Shown here: positions 1 to 13,991 of the stretch, one piece after another
How positions within the stretch are numbered: the first letter of the stretch is position 1
How the letters are laid out: every line of letters starts with the position of its first letter
Assembly (NCBI GenBank): GCA_016758965.1
Contig: JAEPRB010000220.1
Span: 1-64,000 of the forward strand
Direction of reading: 5' to 3'
DNA from: Circinella minor
Lineage: Eukaryota > Mucoromycota > Mucoromycetes > Mucorales > Lichtheimiaceae
DNA: 64,000 bases
Notes under the pieces: generated by a model
What the model saw: the letters and a program-made list of their open reading frames with translations, nothing else
Database searches by the model: none
What the model was told of the DNA's origin: nothing
Translations under genes and position numbers: made by a program

Positions 1-138
1 ATATACATGCACATGTATGATTTCTCTTCATTTAAATCAGTATTGGGAAATGCTAATGAACAAGATATTAGGACACGATTTCCTAGTCTCATTAAATATT
101 TGAACAAGCATGGTTTACCATATGTCGGTACTGTTTGA
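1..138 (+). CDS. possible 3' end of an unrecognised gene, or 5' exon of the CCCH gene
   Basis: An open frame runs from the window edge to a TGA at 136-138, giving a 45-residue tail that ends HGLPYVGTV. Its composition (FSSFKSVLG, RFPSLIKYL) looks like real protein, but I do not recognise a family. Only 69 bases separate its stop from the ATG of the next gene on the same strand, which is very tight for two separate fungal genes. An alternative is that a GT at 128 pairs with an AG at 222-223; this would splice the frame in phase into the CCCH protein. That 3' site lacks the T-rich tail of the other introns here, so neither reading is secure. Confidence 0.25.
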   Translation: MYMHMYDFSSFKSVLGNANEQDIRTRFPSLIKYLNKHGLPYVGTV

Positions 139-207
139 TTATATTTCACACGTAATAATATTATATATTTCATTTACATTAATAACTATTTCTCGAAAAT
201 AATAATA

Positions 208-259
208 ATGATCATGCCAACAGCTACTTTACCAACAATAACAACTGTATCATCAACCA

Positions 260-292
<33 letters not shown>

Positions 293-713
293 GTCCACCA
301 CCACAAAAACAAGCAGTTTTATACAAGACAGAATATTGTCGTAATTGGACTGAACTTGGACAATGTCGATATGGAAAAAAATGTCGATACGCTCATGGTG
401 ATGGTGAACTTCGTATTGCACCTCGTCATAGTCGATATAAAACTCAAATTTGTCGTGCTTATCATGTTGAAGGAGCATGTCCTTATGGTGTACGTTGTAC
501 ATTTATTCATGATTATAATATTAATAATAATAATATGCTTATTATTGATAATGATGAAGAAGAAGAAGGTGAATTAATGATGTTTGAACAACAACAAGAG
601 ACAAAAAATCATAATAATAAAATGAATTATTGGAAAAATCAACCTATTCCTTCTAATCGAATGGAATCACGATTTTTTAAACGTAAAAATAATATTATTG
701 ATGAAGTAGAAAC

Positions 714-747
<34 letters not shown>

Positions 748-1059
748 AATCGACGTTTCAGTATTGGTAGTAATAATAGTAGTAATAATGGTGATGGAAG
801 AAGTATTACTTCTTCTATTTCTTCATTATCATCCTCTATTTCTTCTTCTTCAATTTCAGGTGGTTCTATTTGTAATTCATTAACACCACCTATTCTTTTT
901 AATAATACTTTTTGGGATGAATTTTTACCATCATCAACTGAAATAACAAGTCAACATCATAACAAGACTTTTAACAACAACAATCATAATAATAAACTTG
1001 TATTTCCATATACTCCTCCACATCACCAACATTATTTTGTACCCACTGATATCTTGTAA
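208..1059 (+). CDS. tandem CCCH zinc-finger protein, tristetraprolin/Tis11 type
   Basis: This 283-residue, intron-free protein carries two C-x8-C-x5-C-x3-H fingers: C44, C53, C59, H63 and C82, C91, C97, H101. An 18-residue linker separates them, and each is preceded by YKTE/YKTQ. That spacing and lead-in are diagnostic of the TTP/ZFP36/Tis11 (fission yeast Zfs1, budding yeast Cth1/Cth2) family, which binds AU-rich elements in mRNA 3' UTRs and promotes decay. The rest is low complexity: an Asn run at residues 19-28, a Gln run near 172-180 and a Ser-rich block near 190-225. The ATG at 208 is followed by a second at 214, so the start could be two codons later. An upstream exon cannot be excluded. 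The targets cannot be read from the sequence. Confidence 0.9.
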
Positions 1060-2129
1060 TAATATAGTTTGTAATCTATCCTTCCCTCCCCCCTTCTCTC
1101 CCCTTTTGCGCAATACGTATACGTATAACAAACCCATTTAACCTCTTTATATATATATATATAGCAAATATTCCTCTCCTTTTCACATCCAACATCTTTT
1201 GCGTTTTTTTCACTTTTTTATTATTATTATTATTATCTAGCATTTTTTTATTATTATTTTGTTTATTTTTTTTATCCAACATTTTGGCGGTTCTTAATAC
1301 ATGTTTTTATTATTATAGTTCTTTTCATTATCTATAAACAACTATTTTTTTTTTTTCAAATTAAATCCTCGTGATGTTTAAATTATTATACGTTACAAGT
1401 TTCAGAAAACTTAAAATTTGGGCGCAAATTCTTTTGGTAGAGCAATGTGTTACAATTATATAAGAGTCTGGTTTTCTTTTTTCTGTATGTACGTATTATA
1501 TGTAGGTTTTTAGATCATGTGAGAAAGAGATTAAACAACTTTATTTTTTATAATAACAACCCTTGTTCTTTTTCCCGCGTATAAATATATTATTTGAGAA
1601 TTAAAGGTGTAAGTTTTTAACCCATGAAAAAAAAAAAAAGAAAAAGTTGTTGACATGCATGATGCAGCTTCTTGTATAAAAATAAAACGCCATTTTCAAC
1701 AATTAAAATATAAAAGGAATAGTTTATATTTTTTCTTTTTTTAAGGATCTTAGATGATCCCTTATCCTCAACCCCTTTTATATTCTGAAACTTAGAAGTT
1801 TTACGGTATTACGTATTATATAATTCATCCTTAAAATGATCCAACTTTTTTTTTTTTATGTTACAGAAACGCCACCTCTATTAAAATCCCTTTTAATAAT
1901 AAGATATATATGAGTGACAACTGTGAGATTATTACGTATTTTTTGTGTTGAGATATCACTCAAGTGAATGTTGGGGTAAATAATCTTTTACTTTTTAAAC
2001 TGACAACAATTAAAATGGTCAGTTAATTATATTTATATCATTTGTTTATTGAATAAAATGGTTTAGTAGTAATAGCAGTAGTTGTAGTATTAGTAGTATA
2101 TTAACGGTTTAAAAAGAAGGGGAAAGGAT
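1060..2129. other. intergenic, convergent 3' ends
   Basis: About 1.07 kb lies between the converging CCCH and condensin genes. It holds poly(T) runs, CT-rich DNA just after the CCCH stop, and repeated TACGTA hexamers (for example 1114-1125 and 1810-1815). I see no supported gene or RNA. Confidence 0.6.
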
Positions 2130-3469
2130 TTATAGATTTTGTACAATAGTAACTTCATTTAAAAAGTTTTCATCCATTGGTTCATCACCTAATACAAAAT
2201 CATCTGGATCATATTCAGGATCTGAAGTATTAGTTGGTCTTGAAATAGTAAGATTTCTTTCATTGGCCAAATGTAATAAACAAATAAAACAAAATGGTAC
2301 TGAAATATCTTTCATTGCTTTTACTGAATACATTTTTCTTAATTCTTGTAAAATATCAGTAAATCTTTGTATACCTTGTACTGTATCCAATAAATTATTT
2401 TCAACAGGTATAACAGATGAATCAGACTAAAAATAGAAGATGATAAATTAATTAATATATAAAGACCCCTTTTACTCTTTTTTTTTTTTACCTTTGTAAT
2501 TGTTAATGCTTTCCATAAATTATCTTTTAATTTTTTAACATCTACTCTTTTTGCTGTTCTTGCATAATTAACATATAATGGTTTTGTCTTTTTTAATCGA
2601 TGATTTGTAATAAGAACATCTCCATATAAATGTGAATTTTCTATATCATCATATGCATCATAATAAGAATCTTGGAAATAAGAAGTATCTTTAATTCCAG
2701 CAAGTGTAGCTAAAAATATATAAATTAAATTAGATGAATTAATATATATATATATATATAATTAAAATTAAAATTCTTACATGAATCATTTTGTGTATCT
2801 ATTTGTGTTTGATCTTGTACATCAGGACTTTCAGTGGGTTGATCAGCCCAAAATTGTGTATCAGGTCCAACATCATAATCATCCATACCAGGATCATAAT
2901 CTAAAAAGAATTGACACCATTTTTATGTTAGCATACTCTTACAAAATAACTTTTTTTCTTATATATATATATATAGTAGTACCATATTGTTGATCATCTT
3001 CTTCATTTGTATTTGTTTGATCGACTGGTAATGTTGTTGTAGTAGTAGTAGTAGTTGGTGTTGTTTCATTTTTATTTTGTTTCTTTCGACTTCGCATCTA
3101 TAAATATAATAATAATAATTTAAATATTTCTTTTTTTTTTTTTTATCCAAATAGAAAACACGATTATTAATACTAACTGAAAATGTAGGCTTTAAAAACA
3201 ATTTTAATAATTGTTTTGATGAAAAATGCATATCATTTGGTAAAAGATGGGTATCATCTTTGACAGCTGTTTCTTGAACACTTGACATACTGATTTTTGT
3301 TCGTTTATCTGTAGCAAATAATAATTCTTCATCTATATCTTCTCCAGCAATAAAATCAATTTGAAATTGTTGTTTTTGTCGTTTACGAGATTTTTCTCCT
3401 TCTACATTCTCTTCTTGATGAATACTATCTTTTTCTTGTGCAGCTAAATTTTTTATTTAATTATTCAAC

Positions 3470-3512
<43 letters not shown>

Positions 3513-5440
3513 TATATACACCTTTTTTACCTTTTGAAATAGGACGTCGTAATTTCCAATGTTCAGGACCAGCCCAATTTTTACCAAATGTTGAATCAAA
3601 GTAACTAAACATATCACTACCATCCCCACCTGTCATAGCACTCATAAAATCGGTTTCTTGTAATGGATTTTCATTTTCATCATCTGATTGATTTTCATTA
3701 TCATTCTTTCTTCCTCTTCCTGTACTATCATCATCTTGATCATCCTCATTACCATCTCCAAATGGAATATCATTAATACCATCTAATAATGGTCCATCAT
3801 CACCATAATCATAATCATCATCCATTCCAGCATAATCATCTTGAGTTGGAAAATTGATTGTTTGATCTTGATTCATTTCAACAGGATTTTCAAATGGATC
3901 AGCAGTATTTTCAAGATCAGGCATATTCATATCTGTATCAGAAAAGAAACTATAACCATGTAAAGTTGGACAAATTTGTAACGTAGCAATAATTTCAGAG
4001 GGTGGTAACTTGGCTATAAAAGTATTTGACATTAATAAAAATTGATTTCTCTTTCTCTCTTATATATATTTACCTCGTAATCGTGAAATTTCAACTAAAC
4101 TTTCTTCCTCTTTTTCTTTTTCAATAGGTTGATTCTCTTTATCTATTTCAAGATCTTTTTTAGATTGTTCTTCTTCAGTATCGTTTGTATTCATATCCAT
4201 ATCCATTGGATCTTCTTCCATTGTTACTTTTTCTTGATCTTCTTTTGAACTTTCATTATCTTCTTTTGAATTCGCATCATCTTCTTTTGAATTCGCATCA
4301 TCTTCTTTTGAATTCGCATCATCTTCTTTTGAGTTTTCATTATTAGTTGAATCATGATCCATTTTTTCATTTTCTTGTTGTTTATCAGGAATAGGTTCAG
4401 CACCACTAGCATCAGAAGCATCAAAAATAATTTTACAATCACGATCTATCGCTAAATGATTTAATAATAATCCACGTGCACCACCTTCATCAAAATCAGC
4501 GGATGTTTTTTTAAATAATGGATCCACTGCAAAATCAAGATCGAATTTTTTTAATGCAATAGATGAAAAGTCTCGTAATAATGTACTTTCAGCTCGATTA
4601 CCCTATATAATTATATCAATAAAATTGAAATGTAATATATTTGTATAGATAGATTGAAACATACCCTTCGTCTTGTTCTTCGTTCTGGTCCATCACCAGA
4701 TCTTTGTGGATCATCATCATCATCTCCATCTCCAGCTAAATAAATAATAATATTTTTATTAGAATATAAAAAAAAAATAAAGGTAAAGAATATATATATA
4801 TATACATATACATACTTGCACTATCAGCTAAACCACTTAATAATTTGCCAGTTTCAGTAGCAACAGAATCAACTCTTGAAGTATAAATTTTTACACAACC
4901 ATCCAAAGTACATGATGCTTTTTGAAAGTTAATACTATCTCCATCACGTAAAAAAGTCATTTCGTGAAAATAATCAATAAGTGCAAAGTTCCAACTATTA
5001 TTTGCATTTACTTTCTAGATATAAATATATAGGTTGTTGGTTTTTACTACTAATGTATATATATATATATATATATATATTATAGAAAAAAAAAGAAATA
5101 AGAATTTATATACATTATCTGTACACATTTTAATCCATTCTTCAAAGTTGGAATACATTTGTTCAGGTGTTAAAGATGCAATGACAGGTACTTCAACGGC
5201 TGGCATGTTATTTGTAGTCAAAGTATTATTATTATTATTATTATTATTACTAGGACTAGAAGTAGGTTCTACCCTGATAGTTGTTGATTCATTATTTTCT
5301 TCTTGTTGACGACGTATAACTTGTTTAGCAAGTCGTTCACGTTGACCTCTTTGATCATTTAAACTATTCTTATTTCGTTGACTAGGTCTATCATTACGTT
5401 GATGACGATGTTTGGGCGATTTTAAAGGTGATCGTGTCAT
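2130..5440 (-). CDS. BRN1: condensin complex subunit 2 (Barren/NCAP-H kleisin)
   Basis: Ten exons join in frame to 877 residues: 5440-5114, 5014-4816, 4735-4665, 4602-4074, 4013-3522, 3443-3178, 3097-2983, 2900-2781, 2709-2492 and 2426-2130. The product is the condensin kleisin, which bridges the Smc2 and Smc4 heads during mitotic chromosome compaction. Family blocks are clear: the N-terminal helix with NNSWNFALIDYFHEM, then INFQKASCTLDGCVKIYTSR, later SKQLLKLFLKPTFS, then YARTAKRVDVKKLKDNLW and the C-terminal winged helix (DISVPFCFICLLHLANE). The first 95 residues are basic and disordered with an Asn run. A central acidic region holds a tandem heptapeptide (4238-4342). The exon 5 donor is ambiguous (3522 or 3531, both in frame). 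A methionine-initiated open frame starting at 4032 lies partly in an intron and is not a separate gene. Confidence 0.95.
4238..4342 (-). repeat. in-frame 21-bp tandem repeat in BRN1
   Basis: The motif TCTTCTTTTGA recurs at 4238, 4259, 4280, 4301 and 4322, exactly 21 bp apart. On the coding strand this gives repeated SKEDDAN heptapeptides in the acidic linker of the condensin kleisin. The outer copies have diverged (SKEDNES, SKEDQEK) while the inner ones are nearly identical, which fits recent expansion by slippage or unequal exchange. Confidence 0.85.
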
Positions 5441-5507
5441 TTTTAATATATATATATATATAATATTTTGTATGTAAAAAAAAAGGAGTATACAAAGAAA
5501 TTGAGGC

Positions 5508-5620
5508 ACGCGTACTTATCAATATATTTTATTTTGCTACTGCGTTTGTAACGTGTTTTTTTTTCTTTTTAACTCACTCCGACTTTTTTTTTTTTTAATC
5601 TGACACACCCAACTACGCGT
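5508..5620. promoter_or_regulatory. two ACGCGT (MCB-like) boxes upstream of BRN1
   Basis: ACGCGT occurs at 5508-5513 and 5615-5620, about 70 and 175 bases before the BRN1 start codon. ACGCGT is the MluI cell-cycle box bound by MBF-type factors in yeasts at G1/S genes. The sites are directly visible; their use in this organism is inferred. Confidence 0.4.
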
Positions 5621-5718
5621 TATTATTCAAATCATTTTGTTAAGATGAAGCTTTTTATATGTACATGAAATAGATAATAAACATAAAGAGCAATCACTTT
5701 TTTATACTATTCATTATT

Positions 5719-6689
5719 TTAGTGGTTGATATTATTGTTGTTATCTTTTGTTAATAATGTCTTCTTATTAATACCAAAAGGATATTTTCTTAATACCTAA
5801 ATACATAATTAGATATTTAATAATATACACACACATATTTATAAAAGTCCTTCCTTTTTCTTTTCTGTTATGTACATACGTACCTGAAGACTCACTGGTC
5901 GAAAACGTTGTACGACTTCTTTTGCTTCTCTTATAATTTTATCTTCATTATCATTATTTTTATTTTTCAAACTAATTTGACTTGAATGTTTTAATACATT
6001 TTGAGCAAATCGATACTAAATTATCATAATATATACATTGATTAATTAATTTATGTATGTATAATAACTACGTACGTATTCTCTACGTAATAATATTTAC
6101 TTGAAGAAAATAATGTTTAAATGCCAAAGGAATAATTAAATCACCCGCTGGATCTGGTATCATCTTTTTTGATATATCGTTATCAATCATCATGACACAA
6201 GAAAGATGTTTTTCAATACATGATGTACATCTTCGAAGTCTTGCTTTAGGCCCACGTGTTTCAAAATAACAGAATTTATGACCTATTACACATCCTTGAC
6301 ATACATTACTTGGTTGAACATCTAAAGAAGTATATTTTATATTCTACTAAATATCCTATTTATATATACGTATATAAACATATTATACCATATAATTATA
6401 ACTTACGATTATAAACCACTTCAATTTCATTATGTAAACTACTTTTTTTCTTTTTACAAATAGATAATAAAGGAAGATCTTCAGGTTGAATCTTTGTAAA
6501 CTGATTGAATTGTTGTTTTGATTTTATTAAATTTTGAATATTGTTTATTGTTGATAATGATTGTTGTTGTTGTTGTTGTTGTTGTTGAGTATTTTTATGA
6601 ATTGATAGAGAAGTGTTATTATTATCTTTTGTTAATTGAGTAAAACCATATTGATCATTATCTGGGAAAACTATAGAATTTTTAGTCAT
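5719..6689 (-). CDS. small protein with a Zn2Cys6-like cysteine cluster
   Basis: Four exons (6689-6407, 6321-6101, 6015-5884, 5796-5719) join in frame to 237 residues. Exon 2 encodes C102-x2-C105-x6-C112-x13-C126-x2-C129-x6-C136, which fits the fungal Zn(II)2Cys6 binuclear-cluster spacing (C-x2-C-x6-C-x5-16-C-x2-C-x6-8-C). The segment between the two halves is basic (RGPKARLRR), as in DNA-binding clusters. The cluster lies mid-protein rather than at the N terminus, and the usual CxxCRxRKxKC consensus is absent. A Gln run sits near residues 35-43. It may be a lineage-specific DNA-binding or other zinc protein. I do not recognise the whole family. It lies head-to-tail with BRN1 and divergent to the Nrp1-like gene. 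Confidence 0.75.
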
Positions 6690-7152
6690 GATACGTATAA
6701 TTTAAAATGAAAAGAGATTTGAAAGAAAAGAAAAAAAGAGGGGTTTTTTTTAAATATATATATATTTTTGAGTTGTGTGTGTAACATTTAATCCTGTTTA
6801 ATGCGCAGCAATAATCCCTTTATACATCTGGGATATAGTTATCACATGAAATAAACATTTATAACTAATAGGTGCATATTTCCAATCTTAAGGTTGTATT
6901 ATTATTACCTCGATATACTCATATGAGTAGATTCTTATAGAGTTAATAACTTTTATTTTTAGTATATAACAGGTATTAAAATAAAAAGAATTGATTTTTA
7001 AGTTAAACTGTTAGGTTATTAAACTTTTTATGCCTTATCAAAAATCTGTGTCGGAATTGAGAGGAATTTATTTCTCTTTCTTTTTTTTTTTTTTGGTTTC
7101 ACAAGAATCTGTTTCTTTTATTATATAACTTTGGACCTTTTTTTTTTCTTTA
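6690..7152. other. divergent intergenic region
   Basis: These 463 bases separate two divergently read genes, so they probably hold both promoters. They contain poly(T) tracts close to each start codon and otherwise AT-rich DNA. I see no recognised operator. Confidence 0.5.
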
Positions 7153-7319
7153 ATGGAAATTACACCAAAGAAACGAAAAGCTGACGAGCTTGGTTATAAT
7201 GAAGACGATCGTAAAATACAACAAGTTAAATTAGACCAAAATGGACTTTCTTTTGATATAAAAGTAAGTAAATGCATTCCAATAAAAAAAAATAAAAATA
7301 AAAAACTGATCGCGACATC

Positions 7320-7359
<40 letters not shown>

Positions 7360-9821
7360 TATAGAACGATTCAAATAATAAATGGATAGAAGAAAAACAA
7401 CAACGAGCATCTGTTGTACCTTTTGATCGACTTATTATATTACATGTAGAAGCTACTTGTGATGAGAATTTAACGAATCCAGCTGCTATTCAAGTAACAA
7501 AGGTAAGTTTTTTTTTAAAAAAGACAGAACAACCTTTAAAAAGTTATTGACTTTATTATTATTAGGAAAATTCAGAAATCATTGGTAAAAAAAAAAAAAA
7601 AGTTAGATTTGAAAGGTACTAGTGAGTAGTAAAATACATTTAATATTAAACTATAATTTTAGATTTAGTATTTGTTGTTCTTGATACAAACACAATGCAA
7701 GTGATTCATGAACAAAAAATGGCTGTACGACCTGAACGAACACCTTTAACCAATTTTTGTACACAAATTACCAATATTACATGGGATCAACTTTCTTCAG
7801 CAAGTACATTTAAAGAAGTAATCAAAGAATTTGATCAATATATTCAAGAAGAAATTTTATCTAAAAATATGACCTTTTGTTTTGTTACGCATGGTGGATG
7901 GATATTACGTATTCAAATAGCTCGTGAAGCAATGGATAAAAATTTAGAATTACCTGATTATTTAGCCATGTATCAAATGTTTGATCTTAAACAAGAAGTA
8001 CAACGATGGCAAATGCAACATCATCCAGAAATCAGTTTACGTACGACTTCTTTAACTGATTTATGCGAAGCTTTTCATATTGAACGATCTACGGGTAAAA
8101 GTTGTGGAGAAGATGCAGCTTTAACTGTAGCTCAAGTGGTTCGTCATTTAACTAGTTTTCGTCATCCGGATGTATTTACAAAACCTATTAATTATGGTAT
8201 TGATTTACAACGATTTAAAAATGAAGAATCAAAAGTAGTAAGATTAGCTGGATTACATTATGAATTAACTCAAGGAGAATTGGAAGCATGGTTTTCATCA
8301 AATGGTTTAAGACCTACAACAACTTGGATGATACAAACAACAGAACATTCGAAACCAAGTTTATCTGGATTTGTACTTTTTCAAACACATGATGAAGCAT
8401 TACGTGCTTTAAGATTAAATGGTCGATGTCTTAGTGATAGACTTATTGAAGTAGCACCTACTATTGAACGTGTTATTGAACAAGCTTCTGGATTATTAAC
8501 TTCTTTTCCTGTTCAAGCAAATAATCGTCGATTACGACCTGGAGATTGGATGTGTCCAAATTGTTCTTTTCATAATTTTGCTTCAAGAAAAAATTGTTTT
8601 AAATGTAATACAGAAAGTCCTCATGCCCATTTAGCAACAGCAGCAGCAACAACAACAACGACGACAACGACGACAACGACTCCTCCTACTACTACTACCA
8701 CAACAACAGCTACCATAGCAACATCTCATAATACAAAAAAATCGACATGTAATTTTACACCGGGAGATTGGTTATGTCCAAATACAACATGTCAATTTCA
8801 TAATTATTCATCACGATACCAATGTTGGAAATGTGGAACAGATCGACCTCAAACTAATGCTGGTACTGTTACTGCTACAGCATCTTCAAATACTATTATT
8901 AATAATAGTAATAAAATAACATCTGATAGTACTTCTACACCAACAACACCTACAGGTCCTGCTAGTAATACAGTCACTAATATGAATGTAATAACATCAG
9001 ATACATTATCTACTGATCATACTATGACAGGAAATACAACAATTCAACAACAACAAGAACAACAATCGACAACAACAACAACAACAGGTACAACATTGAC
9101 TAATAATTCATCAACAGTAACACCACCTATAATGTCATCAAGATATTCTGTTCGACCTGGTGATTGGTTTTGTCCTAATCCAGAATGTTGTTTTCAAAAT
9201 TTTGCATCACGTACAGCATGTTATCGTTGTCATACACCTAATCCACATCCTTCAGTTTATTCACATCCACAACATCATTATGGTTATGGTGATCCAAATT
9301 TAACTTCACCTTATCCACCTTCAGCTCAATATAGAGCAGGTGATTGGATTTGGTAAATAAAAATAAAGAGTTTATAATTTCGTATTATTATTTATTTTGT
9401 TTTAATATATCTATGTGATTTTTTTTTCTTTTAGTACTGGATGTAATACACATAATTTTGCTAGTCGACAACAATGTCTTTTTTGTAATTCTACGAGAAC
9501 AAATATGTCGCCAAGTACTATACCCACTGGTATTTCAACATCTGTAAAACGTAAGTTAATATAAAAAAAAAATTGAATATTGATTTTTTTTTATATTAAA
9601 TTATTTATCATATTATTTAGCTGGTGATTGGATTTGTCAAGGTGAAGGATGTGGTTTCCATAGTAAGTGTTCTTTTATATATATATATATATATTGTATA
9701 TTTATAATTCTTATTGTCGATTTTAAATAAATAAATAGATTTTGCAAAACGAACTCATTGTGCTCGATGTGGATCACCTTCCGATCCATCCATGGCAATA
9801 GTTATGGAACCATGGTCTTAA
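7153..9821 (+). CDS. Nrp1-like RNA-binding protein: degenerate ERI-1-type exonuclease, RRM, five RanBP2 zinc fingers
   Basis: Seven exons (7153-7263, 7365-7502, 7566-7584, 7663-9352, 9435-9550, 9621-9662, 9739-9821) join to 732 residues. Residues about 55-255 align by eye with ERI1/3'hExo DEDDh exonucleases (LIILHVEATC, VRPE, FVTHGGW, SCGED), but catalytic positions are changed. An RRM follows at about 280-360. Five RanBP2-type fingers (GDWxCP..C..HNFASR..C..C) are separated by Thr/Ser/Asn-rich linkers rich in ACA/ACG codons. The RRM plus RanBP2 architecture resembles budding yeast Nrp1, an asparagine-rich stress-granule protein of unknown function. It probably binds RNA and is unlikely to be an active nuclease. 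Exon 3 is only 19 nt; without it the ERI1-like strand would be broken, which supports the model. Confidence 0.9.
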
Positions 9822-10170
9822 TAAAATAAAAATGTTTTTGTATAAAATGTGTGTGTGTGTGTGTGTGTGTGTCGCAGCAGCAGTATAAAAGTTGTGTTTT
9901 GCTGAGTCAAAATGAACTGTTGTAATAAAGTGGATCGGAATGAAAGGCCGATGACGTGGTTTTGAATGAAATTGGAGGCGCATAATCTCTCCCTTTTTTT
10001 TCTCTCTCTCTCTCTTTTCTTTATTTCTCTCTCTCACACACACACACCTTTTTTTTTTCTCTCTTTCTCTTTCTTTTTCATTTTATACATATATACCTTT
10101 TTTTTTTTTTTTTTGCACATCTACTTTTTTTAAAAAATAAATATAAGAAGAAGAAAAAAAAAAGAAGAAA
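9822..10170. other. intergenic with (TG)n and CT-rich tracts
   Basis: A (TG)12 tract lies at 9848-9872, shortly after the stop of the preceding gene. CT, CA and poly(T) tracts fill 10000-10110, ahead of the cullin start. These look like a 3' UTR followed by a pyrimidine-rich promoter; no gene is visible. Confidence 0.5.
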
Positions 10171-13668
<3,498 letters not shown>

Positions 13669-13991
13669 TTACATACACCCACATTTTATTATCCATGAAA
13701 AATCACTCCACATTTTTTTTTTATCCTAACTACCCTCTCACCTTTTTTTTTTCTTTTATACACACAATATAAATTTCAAAACTTCAAAGAAAAAAAAAAG
13801 AACAACTCCGGTTACAATGGCCTCGAACATGAATGTGGTTTTTTTTTAAGGGGGGAAATGATGTAACACAAACAAATTTATAGAATTTGTACAACCTTAA
13901 AATCAAAAAAAAATGAGTTAAATATTTCCACAAAAGAATCTTTTTTTTTTTTTAACTTCTTTTTCTTTCTTTCTTTTTTTTTAATTTTCAA
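13669..13991. other. intergenic
   Basis: These 323 bases are the CUL1 3' UTR and the promoter of the protease. They are mostly poly(T)/poly(A) and CT-rich DNA with no gene. A CTTT-repeat-like stretch lies just before the protease start. Confidence 0.5.

Noticed and set aside
4017..4032. ATG at 4032 (minus strand) as the start of a separate acidic protein
   Set aside because: It lies in intron DNA just before an acceptor AG. The frame continues a condensin exon, and the upstream exons join in phase.
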